DNA of 64,000 bases from Rhabditoides inermis (Eukaryota > Nematoda > Chromadorea > Rhabditida > Rhabditidae), in assembly GCA_963966185.1 (NCBI GenBank), contig CAWZYM010000087.1:444501-508500 (forward strand). Reading direction: 5' to 3'. The position numbers were made by a program, and so were the translations under genes. Positions 1 to 15,285 of the stretch are shown in pieces (within the stretch, counting starts at the first letter, position 1; every line of letters begins with the position of its first letter). The notes beneath the pieces are model-generated. The model searched no databases. It was not told the DNA's origin and worked only from the letters and a program-made list of their open reading frames with translations.

Positions 1-3434
<3,434 letters not shown>

Positions 3435-3838
3435 CTGAAAGGTTACGGTAGACAAGATTACGGTAGGCGAGATGAAGGTACTGTATACCGTATACGGTAT
3501 CGGTATGCAAGATGTGAGTACAGTATGGCAAACGGGTACGGTAGAGGCGTAATTGAACAACGAAGTGCGACGTGACAATCGCTGGAAACTGCGTACGTGA
3601 CCAATGAGCACAAGAGAGACAAGTACTGAGGAACACTCGTTCCAGTCCATATATCGAGGGAGGGGCGGAGCCACGGAAACCCGGAGGGCTTTACGACTAG
3701 CCATGTGACTCTGGAAGAGTGATGAGAACGTCGTAAACGTGCACTCATTTACGGGCCCCCGTGGTCACAAGCAGTTGGCTGGAGGTGTCAATGACGCGCG
3801 CGTCGACTTCCCCATTCTACTGCGTCTCCCCCCATCTC

Positions 3839-3878
<40 letters not shown>

Positions 3879-5358
3879 GTCTGCTGCCCCCAACGCACGG
3901 GACATTCCTTTCAACGAAACACACACACACATATAGGAATGTGTGTGTGAGAGGCGGTGGGTGCAAACGGGAATCTCCCCCTATTGATTCCACTCGGTTT
4001 GATCAGCTGATTGGGTAGCGTGTTTCCTGACCCCTCGCACACCTAGCACAGTGTTACGCAGTTTTCGAGATGCAGTCTACAAGCGGACAAGCCATTATAA
4101 TTAGGGGCGGCGCGCAGCGGCGCCCGTTTGTTTTGAGCTGTGACGCGCGCAACACGCCACTCCCAAGGCACACACGATTTCTCTATTCTAATACAATATA
4201 CTTAATTAGTGTGCGTTATTTGTTAGAATATCACTTTGTAAGACCTATGAGTATGATTCGTGAAACCAATATCGGTTGCGGCATCCAAAAACCGCCCTCT
4301 CTTGCTCTCTCCCGCTTTGCCACTAAACGTGTTTACGACGGCGGCGGCGGCGGCGACGACGGTGTGCATCACGTAAGCTCCGCCCACTGCACTTTGCGCT
4401 CATTGGTCGCTCGGCTCTCTTGCGTGCGCACTCTGATTGGCTGAGCGCATGCCCCGCCCATCGTTCACCCACTCTCGTGTCGGCTCGCCGTCCAGGCCAC
4501 CGCCCCAGTTTTGGCGCGAAAACTGTGGGGGGAGGGGAGTGTGCGGAGCGGAGTGAGTGGGTAAGAGAGAGAGAGACGCGAAATAGCGCGTGTCAATGAG
4601 AGACTGGCATTGGCAGGCGCACGAGCGATTCGACAAAGCAGTGCGTTTCCATATTCAGGATACGTTTTCTAAAGTTTCGAATATGTATACATAACATGTT
4701 CGGCACATCAACCTGAAAAACAATTTCTTCGAAATTTGAGAAAAGGACATCCATTCTCTTTCGAAAAATACACGAGTAAAGAGGAGTGGTTTGTTTTGAT
4801 CTAATTCAACAAAAGCACATGCATAAAATCTCTTCGCAGCTGACTAAAATTTCAAAACAAACCTGCTCTTTCTGATCGATGAAAAATATAGTATGCACTA
4901 TAATCGTGTCATACATTTTGTTGCAAGTTACTTGTTGGGATTAACAGTATCCTGAATACCTGAACTCAACATGCTAACAAGAAAACAATTAGAGTTTTAA
5001 AACATCGTTCGAAAGAGCAGGTTTGTTTTGAAATTTTAGTCAGCTGCGAAGAGATTTTATGCATGTGCTTTTGTTGAATTAGATCAAAACAAACCACTCC
5101 TCTTTACTCGTGTACTTTTCGAAAGAGAATAATAAGTATTTCTTGAGATTTCTTGATCCTAGCACAACGCGCAACTGTTACGCAGTTTCGATGTACAAAT
5201 GCAACCTTTCACATTTTCCACACACCAGAACAAGCATTTATCAGCAAACAAAACCATAAATCTTTGAACAAGGCAAACAAACAAGTATCGAACAAAAAAA
5301 AAATCAAAAAAGATATACAGTGCGCCCCTCGGCCAATCCTCACTCTACCGTACCCCGT
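3435..5358. other. Intergenic region upstream of tdo
   Basis: No convincing exon on either strand. It holds short TACGGTA/TACAGTA motif runs (3460-3560), a CT tract (3836-3877), a GC-rich palindromic motif after an ATAATTAG box (about 4095-4125), a CGG-rich run near 4340 and the inverted-repeat element at 4753-5130. Promoter sequences of tdo presumably lie just right of 3434 but no core element was recognised. Confidence 0.5.
4753..5130. mobile_element. Foldback element, copy A
   Basis: Two near-identical inverted arms of 120 bp each (4753-4872 and 5011-5130) around a 138-bp AT-rich spacer. Arm ends read ATTCTCTTTCGAAAA and the inner ends CTGCTCTTTC. It contains the motif CAACAAAAGCACATGCATAA, which recurs in the element at 21858-22212, defining a family. 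No open frame and no clear target duplication. Confidence 0.75.
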
Positions 5359-6065
5359 CTACCAATACTCGCCGTCCTCCCAGTCCACACCCAGACCGTC
5401 CGAGTCCATATAGTCGCCGTCCGAATCGTAGTGCCAGCCGCCGCGGTAGCTGCAACACGATGAAAATCGGCTTTTTAGGCGAGATCGGTTCAAAAAGCCA
5501 GTATGTGAAACGACAAAAAAAAACATTATCTGAAGATCTTTCTGAGGGTCCTTTGTCAGCAAAAGAATCTGGACTCCGGAAAGATCCCCAAGATCCATCA
5601 GAAAGTACCTTTTTGTATCATAAAAAAGCAAACACGTGCCAATGTGAGCAAACTACTTTGGAAACACACCCCACGTAGCGCATCACGTCTGGCATGCCAA
5701 TCGGCGAGTCTGAATCCGAGTCCCACGGCTGGTGGCCGAATATGTACTGAAAGATCATCTCTCCCCCCCTCTTCTCTCTTCCTCTCCCCCCTCTCTCTCT
5801 CCTCTCCCCCTCTCTCTCCCCTCCCTCCCCCCACCCTGTCCATATCCCTGGCCATCCTCCTCTCCTCCCGCTCCTCCGCGTCCCAGTCGAGGCTCTCGTC
5901 GTAGCTCGAGTTGAGCACATCGGCCATCGACTCCTCACTGCTGCTGCCGCTCGGCAGACTGTCCTCGGGCTGGCGCGGCTCGGTCGAACGAGGCGGGCGC
6001 GCCACGCAAATGTGGATGCTGAATGAGAATGTGAAAGTGGATGTTTCGGATCGGCCAGTGCACAT
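5359..6065 (-). CDS. Small acidic protein of unknown function
   Basis: Three exons join in phase on the minus strand: an upstream exon ending at 5835, 5670-5746 and 5359-5449 with a TAG stop. The protein has an acidic, Ser/Asp/Glu-rich stretch (SSSEESMADVLNSSYDES), a charged helix (DAEEREERRMARDMDR), then GHQPWDSDSDSP and an Asp/Trp/Tyr-rich tail ending WEDGEYW. The start is uncertain: an in-frame ATG lies at 6065, but the exon may instead be entered by a splice acceptor near 6020, or start at MADVL. The CT-rich block 5760-5834 is intronic. I do not recognise the family. The tail's codon pattern and conserved splice phases make it a likely real gene. Confidence 0.55.
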
Positions 6066-6664
6066 CTACTCGGCCGACTAGTCTCTCCAACCGGACTGTA
6101 GCGCCACGCAAATGTGAATGCTGCAAGTCGATAATCATCACGTCGCCGTATCAATCCTGTACCGACAGATACTTCAGGTTATACAATTAAATACGTTTAT
6201 AGAGTGGGTAGTTTCTTTTAATTGGGTGTGCTAGGGTTTTTTGCATTTATGTGCTGGGCTCTGATTGGGCTTTTTGCAGGCTAAAATCTTTATATTTCAT
6301 CTTCGTTGTTGTAGTCTTGATATAGGCAGTAAATCAATTCAAGTTATTATTGATGGATATCAATCTCCGTGAAAAAAAACACTGGACCCGCGCGGTGAAG
6401 CTCACATAAAGTCAGGAATCGCCAGCTCAAGGATTGGATCTCTATTGGCACTAGGTGGAGTGGACATAGATCAGTATTTAGTGCCTCCCTTCAACATGTG
6501 CACGTTAAATTTCACCACTCACCACCACTCCAAAGAACACCCCGTTCATTTCCCTCTCCCCCTCATCCGCACTAGCCCCGCCCCCTCATCTGCATGTCTG
6601 CTTCGAGTCGATCCACCGTCTTCCTTTCCCCCACAGTCAGTGTGCCGCCACCTCCAGTCGTCGA
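6066..6664. other. Divergent intergenic spacer
   Basis: Non-coding spacer between the minus-strand acidic gene and the plus-strand kinase. It is AT-rich at 6170-6370. A CCACAG acceptor-like site lies just upstream of the kinase ATG, compatible with trans-splicing. No repeat or RNA gene was seen. Confidence 0.4.
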
Positions 6665-8496
6665 ATGGGGGACAAGAAGAAGGAGAAACCCGAGGAGTCC
6701 GGCGACTCGGCCAAGAAAGCGGTATCCTGCATGACGTCCTTTTCCCGCCTCTACCCGCCTCTGACACCTTTCTCTCAACCCCTTTGTCAACCGCTTCCGA
6801 CATCTGTTTCAATTTTGTTGACATCCTTTTCCTGACTGGCGTCTTTCTCCAGCCTGTCCCGTCGATCTTCTCCACTCTCTATTCTCTATCAATCATACGT
6901 ATTTATTTCCTTTCCTACAGAAACCGCCGGCGGTGGGCGTCGAGTGCACGCTGGTGCAGCTCAAGCCGGGCGAGAAGGTGGGCAAGTTCGAGATCACCAA
7001 GAAGCTCGGAGAAGGCGCGTTCGGCGCCGTCTACCTGTGCAAGGACGACAAGGGCACCTACGCACTCAAGGTACTGGTTACCCGTATCCCCCCTACTACT
7101 GTAGTCTACCGTATAACTTTCCAGGTCGAATCGGAGCAAGAATCTCTACAGATGCTCAAGATGGAGGTCTACGTGCTCATGGAGCTCAAAAAGACCAAAT
7201 TCGAGGTACTGTAGTCCAGAGTACTGTAGCTACAGTAATCTGTCCAATGTAGTGTCGTCACACGTGCGAACTGGTGGACAAGGGACAGGGCAAGGGCTAC
7301 AACTATCTCGTCATGACACTCGTCGGAAAATCGATTCAGGTAGCATACAGTGGAGTAATGTACCGTATACCTAATGGTAACTGCACTGTACTACCGTATA
7401 GCCAGTTGATACTGTCGATACCAGTGGATACCTAGTGGAAAACGTATACCCAGTGAAACTACCGTACACCGAGTGGATATTATACCGTACCGTATACCTA
7501 GGACCTGCACAAAAACGCGCCGATGCACAAGTTCTCGATGGCACGGCGCTGTCGGTGGCCAAGCAGTGTCTCGAGGCGGTGGAGGATCTGCACAATGTGG
7601 GCATTCTGCACAGAGACATCAAACCCGGCAACTACACCATCGGACGCAAGGAGCTGCGCGAGAGCCGAAAGGTACAGTGCGGGTTACTGTATTTTACCGT
7701 ATAACTCTACCAAACGACCAGACTATACCGTAAAACTTCAGATCTACATGCTCGATTTTGGAATGGCGCGCAAGTTCGTCAAGGAGGACGGAACGCTGAG
7801 GAACCCGCGTAGCAAGGCGGGATTCAGGTAACTAGTACTGTACCGCACATCTACCGTATACATAACAGGGGTACGGTCAAGTATGCGCCGCTGGCGTGCC
7901 ACGTGCAGAGGGAGCAGTGCCGGAAGGACGACATCGAGAGCTTGCTGTACATGATCATCGAGCTCACCAAGGGAACGCTGCCGTGGAGGAACCTCACGGT
8001 CATCTTCCATTTTTGAAACCTGAGCTCCACTTGAGCACTTGAGCTTTTCATTCGTGGATGCCATCTTTCTCTTTATCCTGAGCTCAAATCTTTCATAAAC
8101 AAACACACTGATTGCAGGAAGTGAACGACGTGGGTTGCTTCAAGAAGGACTGCCGCAAGGACAAGTACCGCGCGCTGTTCGGCGGGTGCCCGCGCGAGTT
8201 TCTCGAGGTGTTCCCCATTCTCGACAAGGGAAAGTTCTTCGACGCGCCCGACTACAAGGCCATATTCGAGCTGCTCAACAAGGCCATGGTCTCCACCAGG
8301 GCACAGGTCCGTGCGCATGTACCTCTGTCTCTCTGTCTGTCCCTCTTTGTTTTGTATGTCTGTCTAGAGTCTAACTGCATGCATTCATGCATTCATTCAT
8401 GTCTGTCTGTCAGGCATGCATTCATGTTTGCGTGTCTGTCTCATTCATTTTAAGAACGAACCTTTTCAGGAGTTCCCGTATGACTGGGAGGTGTGA
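6665..8496 (+). CDS. TTBK/CK1-like protein kinase, frameshifted
   Basis: Serine/threonine kinase of the worm-expanded tau-tubulin kinase branch of the CK1 group. Exons start with MGDKKKEKPEESG at 6665, then 6921-7071, 7125-7206, about 7251-7339, 7502-7671, 7742-7829, 7869-8000, 8119-8308 and 8470-8496. The glycine loop GEGAFGAV, lysine motif YALK, catalytic loop HRDIKPGN and DFG (LDFGMARKF) are all visible, and the protein ends PYDWEV. Length near 330 residues is normal. In the exon at 7502 the frame enters as HKNAPMHKFSM and must leave as TALSVAKQCL, but at about 7539-7541 (gatggcacg) one base is missing, shifting the frame before the catalytic loop. All other exons are intact, so this is either a recent pseudogenising mutation or a sequence error. 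Introns are packed with TACCGTA-like motifs. Confidence 0.85.
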
Positions 8497-8852
8497 GCGG
8501 CAACTCGCACAACTCTATAGTATTCCAAGCAGCTGATTCAAGATTTCGTTACAACAAACAACAATAACTCGTCTCAATCATCTCTCATCACTCGCCGCCA
8601 GACTTTCACACAAGCACACATTAAACCACTACTAGAGAGACGAGCATAGAATTTCTGTAGAAACATCGATAAAGAGTTGTTCACTTTGTGTCGTGTGAGA
8701 CTGATATGTATGAACCGTCCGAATCGCCTCAGTACACCCGAATTGACTTCGGAATAGTCCCGAACACTTCGGAACGCCTGGTTTTCCCTTCGCAACACTT
8801 CGACATAGCTTTTTAAGAGCATGACCGCACAGTAGTTCTCCCCCTCTCCCTC

Positions 8853-9637
8853 TCACCGCGCGCTCGCCTCCCGGCCCTCTGCCGTCGTGCCTTCGCCAAA
8901 CTCGTCCGTGTTCCACTCCACGCGCAGCTTGACGCCGTCACACGCACGCTTCAGCGTCACCTAGAAGGGAGAGATGACGTCGAGAACAACAACCACGCTC
9001 ACATTGTGATAGTCGGCGCGGATGCGGAAGACGAATTCGTTCTCGCTGTCCTCGCTGTCGTCCTCAACGTTCTACAAAAAGTAGCCAATCAATAATGCAA
9101 GTCGTTTGCTATCAGCTGCTTGCCTCTCTCTGCCCCGCCCCCGTGGTCAAGATGTAACTCGCAGACTCGGACTTTACACATGCACACACCTTGTCGAGCA
9201 TACCGGCCGGCCACTCGGTCACTATCCTTGTGCGCAGCGACTCATGTATATCAATCAATAACCAATACTAATCAATTCCTCGCCCATTTTCTTCTAACCA
9301 CACATGCACACACCTTGTCGAGCATGCCGACCGGCCACTCTGCCTCTATGCGCGTGCGCAGCGCCGGCCACGAGATGAACGCCACGCGGTAGCTGTGTCG
9401 GCGGATAGAGCGCGCGCCCGACAGCCACTCCTGAAATGTGTGGTCATGATGTGGCCAGTATGTTCGGACCGAAAACCGATAGCTACTCTCAGTCAGAACA
9501 ACCCTCGCTCCGGAGAAGCAAATAGTGGAAGAGACGAGAGTATTTGCAACATGTAAAATTGATATGCATGTCATATCATATTGAATACTACCTTGAGCAC
9601 GTGGATCACTGCATTCGTGTCCACCGAACCGGCGCCA
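8853..9637 (-). CDS. Unrecognised minus-strand gene, partial
   Basis: Four exons with good junctions: 9592-9637 (GAGSVDTNAVIHVLK), 9314-9430 (EWLSGARSIRRHSYRVAF onward), 9003-9071 (acidic NVEDDSEDSENEF) and 8853-8960 (VTLKRACDGVKLRVEW onward). The TGA at 8853-8855 overlaps a GTGAGAG donor, so the gene may either end there or continue. No start codon was found; upstream exons may lie right of 9640. The mixed charged and aromatic composition and clean exon edges argue for a real gene, but I do not recognise the fold. A second, shorter copy of the end of the exon 9314-9430 lies at 9184-9236. Confidence 0.45.
9184..9236 (-). repeat. Duplicated exon end
   Basis: This stretch repeats the 3' end of the exon at 9314-9430 together with its splice donor and first intron bases. 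Both read LRTRI, then EWP and GMLDK before a GTGTGTGCATGTG donor. The copy differs by several substitutions, some of them synonymous, and has only a weak acceptor. It is either a decaying tandem duplicate or an alternative exon. Confidence 0.6.
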
Positions 9638-10360
9638 CTGTAACAATAAATATACAGTACATGGTAAGGAATACGGTAAACGTATACTGTACATGATATG
9701 TATACTAAGTGAACGGTAAAGAATACTCTGAGAGAGTGTGTACACATGAATTCAGATTAGATTCATCAAGAATGCAGAACTCTATTCAGAACAAAATCAT
9801 ACACCGAACAAAATGAAGTTTATCGGAACTCTTCCCGAATTCTTTATGAATGACCTGAATTCGTTCTGAATTTGTCCCGAATTTGGAATGTTTTCATGAA
9901 GATTTCCCCATGTTATTCCTTATACTACCGCCCTTTGTTGAAACATATATTGGTGAGGCAAACCCACAGGACGAGACCTAGTTTAGCTGACGCGCTCTTT
10001 TTCACTCATTGCCACAGACTTGGTAAAGCAACTTTATCTAAAAACCAAGGAAATACAAACGCGTCATAGCAGTTCAAATCATGGAACAAACTTGTATACA
10101 TAAACAACATGGCAACAATACAATGCAAAACTTAACAATACAATACCGAAATGAAAACATGACATTAACGCTATTATTTCTGTTCTCGGCTTCCCCGTCG
10201 TCTCTCCACTGCTCCTTCTCCTCCTCCGCTCCTTCTTTCCATACTTGCACGAGTCGTCGTTGCGCTAGCACTAAATCAAATCAATACACGATATATATTT
10301 AACCTGACTTTCTCTCACAATTGAGCGTCTCTTCTTCTTCCCTCCATCTCCTCCACACAC

Positions 10361-10900
10361 CTGATACTTGTTAATCGAGTTGAAGGGGATCTCGGCCATC
10401 TTGGGCGACTTGTCCTCAGCGAACTTGAGCTGTTCAACCTTCGACGCGTCGCCGGTGCACTCGCGGCGACGCACCAAGATGTCGTCCGGAGTTCTGTCTG
10501 AAATAAACAACAAACCATCAACTTCTCGCACCTCTTTCTTTCCTAATTTACCGTAACTTTACACCAAAATTCAAAAAAGTTCGGTTTTTTTGTTGAGAAA
10601 GCCACATATGGACAAATGACAGACAGCATGGGCAGACTGGTAACAACTCCTACACCAAAATTGGATGAAATTCCAAATGCCAATGCAATTCCAAATGCCA
10701 ATGCAATGGATTTTTCGTAATTTCGCGCGTGTACACTTCAAATTTTCGCTCATTCACAGCATTGTCCACTTATTGCCAGCAATGTAATGCGAGTTCGCCT
10801 CCATCAGCCTTACACTTCGAACTCACCTGGAACTCGACGTGGGTGCAGACGGTGGCTACGAGGGTGTAGGCCGTCTTCAGCGCGTCAGCACTACCGCGGC
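10361..10900 (-). pseudogene. P-type (Na/K-type) ATPase exon relic
   Basis: Two exon-like blocks on the minus strand, 10827-10900 (LVATVCTHVEFQ) and 10361-10497 (DDILVRRRECTGDAS, then KMAEIPFNSINKYQ). The order CTGDAS followed by EIPFNSxNKYQ matches the nucleotide-binding domain of Na+/K+-type ATPase alpha subunits. The two blocks do not join in frame using the visible splice sites: one base is lacking at the junction. No exons for the membrane segments, DKTGT motif or actuator domain are seen nearby. I read this as a fragment or pseudogene of a catp/eat-6-like pump. It could be part of a chimeric gene with the exons at 8853-9637, but nothing links them. Confidence 0.6.
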
Positions 10901-11290
10901 CTAAGGTGGCTGGTCACAGCCGAACTGAATACATACGTTACATGGTTAAACCAAAGCAAACTAGGATACAATATTAAAAACTCCGTCATTGTAAAACATA
11001 TATGCAGATCGATAATCCATAAATAACAAACCTCTATCGACTCGACTCCATCGACATCCGCGCCTATCTGACCAACTGCTTGCAGCAGTCAGTGCGGGAA
11101 TTCAGCGCGTTCTGATCATAGAATTGAATAACATCATTTAAATATAAATATAACAATCATAATAACAACAAAACAAAAAAAACACGAAAAAGGAACAAAA
11201 AATAAACAAGCGACGATGATTCATAAAAGCAATCCGAGACACGAAATTCTCACTACGGTACACAACCGAACACATTATTTCGGCATCCTG

Positions 11291-11690
11291 GAAAATTCAT
11301 CACTTCATTACTTCATCAGTTTGACTTCATAAATTTTTCTTCATAAAATTCATCACTTCATCACTTCATCACTTCATCACTTCATCACTTCATCACTTCA
11401 TCACTTCATCACTTTCACTTCATCACTTCATCACATGTGAAAAGGAATCACATGTGATGAAGTGATGAAGTGATGAAGTGATGAAGTGATGAAGTGATGA
11501 AGTGATGAAGTGATGAAGTGATGAAGTGATGAAGTGATGAAGTGATGAAGTGATGAAGTGATGAAGTGATGAAGTGATGAAGTGATGAAGTGATGAAGTG
11601 ATGAAGTGATGAAGTGATGAAGTGATGAAGTGATGAAGTGATGAAGTGATGAAGTGATGAAGTGATAAAGTGATGAAGTGATGAAGTTTC
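11291..11690. repeat. 8-bp satellite arranged as a giant hairpin
   Basis: From about 11341 to 11433 the unit TTCATCAC repeats in tandem; after a short centre (CACATGTGAAAAGGAATCACATGTG region, 11432-11457) the same unit continues in reverse complement (GTGATGAA) to about 11690. The right arm is roughly 30 units, the left about 11 plus degenerate copies back to 11291. The two halves can pair as a long hairpin. The open frame across it on the minus strand is a repeat artefact. Confidence 0.9.
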
Positions 11691-12583
11691 AATTTTCGTT
11701 TTTTAAACAAACTGTTTTACTTTGTAAAAAGTAATCGGCAACGGCAACAGATGTCCGTTTGAGAGAGAGGGAGAGAGGGAGAGAGGGAGAGAGGGAGAGA
11801 GGGATATGTAATTTGTTATGTAATTTGTTTTTTGTAAACTTTCGATCGGCAACGGCAACAGATGTCCGTTTGTTCGCTTACTCATAAACTTCATCATAAG
11901 GACCAGAAGTACAAGACCAAGATGAAGAGAATTCATACTTGAAAACTTGTAGGATGCAAATGAAGATGTGCTACTATGGAATGCTACAACAAGATCGTTT
12001 TGTACCAACTGAGCCCTTGCCATACCAACGAGAGATGACGACGTATTGACGACGTCAGGTTACGTTGGTGGATAAATTTTTGCTTGTGTCCGGCGCGTAA
12101 TTATTCCAACAAATAGGTTCTCTCTCTACGACAACGCTAGTGTCAGTGAGTCCCTCAAACACGAATAAGAATGAGAAACATGAAATAGGAAGAAGAACCT
12201 TCCCAGGAACATCGTCCTCTTCCTCTTTTATGTAAATTGGCAAGATATCTTCCGCTTCTGCCATGTCGCTTTTCACGTCGTTATGGTAATCGCTATAGAG
12301 AACAGCTCAAACTAGTAAAAAACTAGTAAAAGTTTACAAAAACAAGTTACAAAGTACTTTTTTACAAATTAAAAAAGTTAAAAAAGAAAGAAATTTGAAT
12401 CTTTATCACTTCATCACTTCGTTTTTGTTCATCGAGCTTTCCTCTATAGCAATAACCATTAACGAGAAAAGCAACAGTAGAGGGTATGTACCTAGACTAA
12501 TTTTTATGAAAGAGAACGATGTTCCACAAGAGGTTTCATCTTTCTTTTCCTGTCCGATTACTTGTTCCTCTTCTTCATCCGCA
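11691..12583. other. Repeat-rich gap
   Basis: Contains two direct copies of a 28-base block starting ATCGGCAACGGCAACAGATG (11733 and 11845) separated by a GAGAGAGG tract, a diverged inverted pair around AACATCGTCCTC (about 12200-12245) and GAACGATGTTCC (about 12505-12520), and a short TTCATCAC remnant at 12405-12420. The last suggests the hairpin satellite and this gap once belonged to one larger element. No supported gene. Confidence 0.45.
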
Positions 12584-12741
12584 CGGCTCGTCATTTCGGC
12601 CGGGTCCCGTTGTCCGCAGACAAAAACCGCGTCGCGACCGCTCCGCTCATTTTTGACAAGTGGCTGGCGCAGTGCCAGGTGATGCGAGCGGTCATTCCCC
12701 ACAGGACATTAGCGTGCGGCACGGTCGCTGTCTGCGGACAC

Positions 12742-12790
<49 letters not shown>

Positions 12791-12802
12791 AATGACGAGC
12801 CG
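12584..12802. mobile_element. Short MITE with internal GA tract
   Basis: Perfect 16-bp inverted ends, CGGCTCGTCATTTCGG at 12584-12599 and its complement at 12787-12802, with further subterminal inverted matches (GTCCGCAGAC left, GTCTGCGGAC right). A (GA)n tract lies next to the right end. Total about 219 bp. No coding potential. Confidence 0.65.
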
Positions 12803-13299
12803 GGTATCCGTCTTTGAAGGATGCACAGATATGATGGCTGCCCGATATCTTCATTTTGCGGAACTCCTTTTCTCACTAGGGGCGGGAGCCGCGCCTCTGT
12901 CGAACCCGTTGCGGTTCTCGCGTGGAGACAGGCGGATATGTAAATGATAGAACGCGTCAGCCTTACTGGCCACTTATTGGCTGAAACGCTTCACTTATGT
13001 GTCAACCGGCGCGCAAATCGCGCGTGTGGCGGCCGCGTCGCGCTGCCCCCCTGAAAACTTTTTAATGGGTGATTGGGTGGTCCGCAGTGCCGATAGATAA
13101 TGAAATGAAGATATTGGCGTTTTTTATAGAGAGAACGTATTTGTTGAAATATAAGTACGCGCTGGATTGTATTAAATTTAAAAAAAAAGTGTTTTTAAAC
13201 AGAAACTTCTGTTTCTGTTTCTGTTCCGTCCAGATTTCACGAAAACAGCCATTTTTTGTTGGTCATTTTTCTGTCCGCCGAGAGAAGTGACCGGTGCAG

Positions 13300-14212
13300 G
13301 GCATCCCGTAAAATTAAACAATTCAACAATTCGGAAAATTCAACAACGAAAATACGAAAACTTCAACAACAAATGACGTCATAGCGAAATTTTGTGTCTC
13401 CAAATAACGGGCCCGTTCAAGAGTTCCGTAATTGTTTGGGATACCCGGCCCTGTATTTTCATCATTTATTGTTGAGGTATAGTTGCATTCACACGTCTGC
13501 AAACTATTTCTACTGCGTTCACAGTTTTGAAAAGGAGAATAGGTGATGAAGCCGTATTGAAAACGCTTGTGAACGCATCGGAGCAGCGTGGTGGACGAGG
13601 GCAATACGGCTTACTTACCAGTGATCCGCGTTTGTCGACAACTGACGAACTGACGACGATGTTTCTCTCCGAAACAGATTGTCGTGAAGTGTGCCCGTAA
13701 CGAGCAGCCGAATCACATCATCTTTGCCGACTTCTGGACAGTATTCGGCAGCCCGGCAGTCCTGATCGAGAACTCTGTGCGATGGAGTGCACGCCGATGC
13801 AGCTCAACTAATGCTACGCGACCTGTAGAGCAAATTTGTACTCTGTTTACACGCACCGAACTGGACGTCGCGTCGAACTGCTGCAAATGTTCGACCCACT
13901 TCTCTTCTATTATACTATGTCATTGACAATATGATCTGAGCCGTGAAAAGGTTTGCAGACATGTGCATGCAATCAGACCTCGTCAGTAAAAAAGTACGTC
14001 GCAAAAATATTGCATTTGTCGGTTTCATTTGGAAAAAGGCCGGATTCTCCGGATCCCAAATACAGAACTCTCGAACGGGCCCGTTATTTAGAGACAGTCA
14101 GAAAACTTCTCTATGACGTCATTTGTTGTTAAATTTTTCGTTGTTGAATTTTCCGAATTGTTGAATTTTCCCAGTTGTTGAATTGTTGAATTGTTGAATT
14201 TTACAGGATGCC
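13300..14212. mobile_element. Foldback element with 150-bp inverted arms
   Basis: Ends read GGCATCCCGTAAAATT on the left and, complemented, GGCATCCTGTAAAATT on the right. Inverted similarity continues through CAATTCAAC repeats, a TGACGTCAT box and the ACGGGCCCGTT block, to about 13455 and from about 14040. The central 580 bp differ from the arms and include a small exon-like stretch (about 13680-13740) of unknown origin. No transposase frame was seen and the flanks show no obvious target duplication. Confidence 0.75.
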
Positions 14213-14639
14213 TTAATTTAGAATTTGATTTCTACAGGTCTAATAAAATGTTTAAAAACGCTACGAGTGTTATCCACTCACGACGCAGGCTAACAACGGT
14301 TAAAAACTATTTAAAAAAAACCCACCGACGTTCTTAGTTTGAATTCATTTTTTTGTGATGACGAAGACAATAGATGAGGAAGCCACATCTTCCGGGTCGA
14401 CGCCATGTTCAGGATCATCTGGATAGTAAACGCCTGCTCGGTCATTGTTGCCAAGGCGGAATAGAATGTGAAGGAGTGTTTGTACTCCACCAGTCCATCC
14501 ACCACCCGCCGCCGCTGCGGAACCACGTCGGCGGGTGAGGGCATCTCATATGTCGGAAGAAGAAGACGCATATAAAATAAATGAAAAATAGCAAATATCA
14601 CCAGTGTTTAGTGATGAGTGATGACTTTGATGATGTGCG

Positions 14640-15285
14640 TGGCGCAATAAGACGACGGCGTAGAGAAGGAGAAGGAGGACGAGAAGGACGTGTAGAAGGA
14701 GGAAGAGAAAGAGGACGAGGAGGACGTGTACAAGAAGGACGTGTAGAAGGAGGAAGAGAAGGAGGATGAGGAGGACGTGTACAAGAAGGACGTGTAGAAA
14801 GAGGAAGAGAAGGAGGATGAGGAGGACGTGTACAAGAAAGACGTGTAGAAGGAGGAAGAGAAGGAGGATGAGGAGGACGTGTACAAGAAGGAGGAGGAGA
14901 AGGAGGAAGAGAAGGAGGATGAGGAGGACGTGTACAAGAAGGACGTGTAGAAGGAGGAAGAGAAGGAGGATGAGGAGGACGTGTACAAGAAGGAGGAGGA
15001 GAAGAAGGAGGACGAGGACGAGGACGAGACGAGGAGGAAGAGAAGGAGGACGAGGAGGAGAAGGAGGACGATGACGAGGAGGACGTGTATAAGAAGGACG
15101 AGGAGGAGGACGAGAAGGAGGACGAGGAGGACGTGTTAAAGGAGGACGTGTAGAAGGAGGAAGAGAAGGAAGACGAGGAGGACGTGTAGAAGGAGGACGA
15201 GGAGAAGGAGGACGAGGAGAAGGAGGACGAGGACGAGGACGAGACGAGGAGGAAGAGAAGGAGGACGAGGCGGACGACTCGGATA
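14640..15285. repeat. 51-bp purine minisatellite
   Basis: Tandem array whose unit begins GAGGAGGACGTGTACAAGAA; unit starts at 14768 and 14819 are 51 bp apart. The right third degenerates into GAGGAC/GAGGAGAAG variants. One strand is almost pure purine, so long Arg/Glu- or Ser/Pro-rich frames on both strands are artefacts. Confidence 0.85.

Noticed and set aside
5644..5914. Pro/Ser-rich plus-strand frames at 5.6-5.9 kb
   Set aside because: They overlap the CT tract and the antisense of the acidic gene.
11341..11690. CRISPR-like array of short direct repeats
   Set aside because: Units are contiguous 8-bp repeats with no spacers, in a eukaryotic intron-rich region; it is a satellite.
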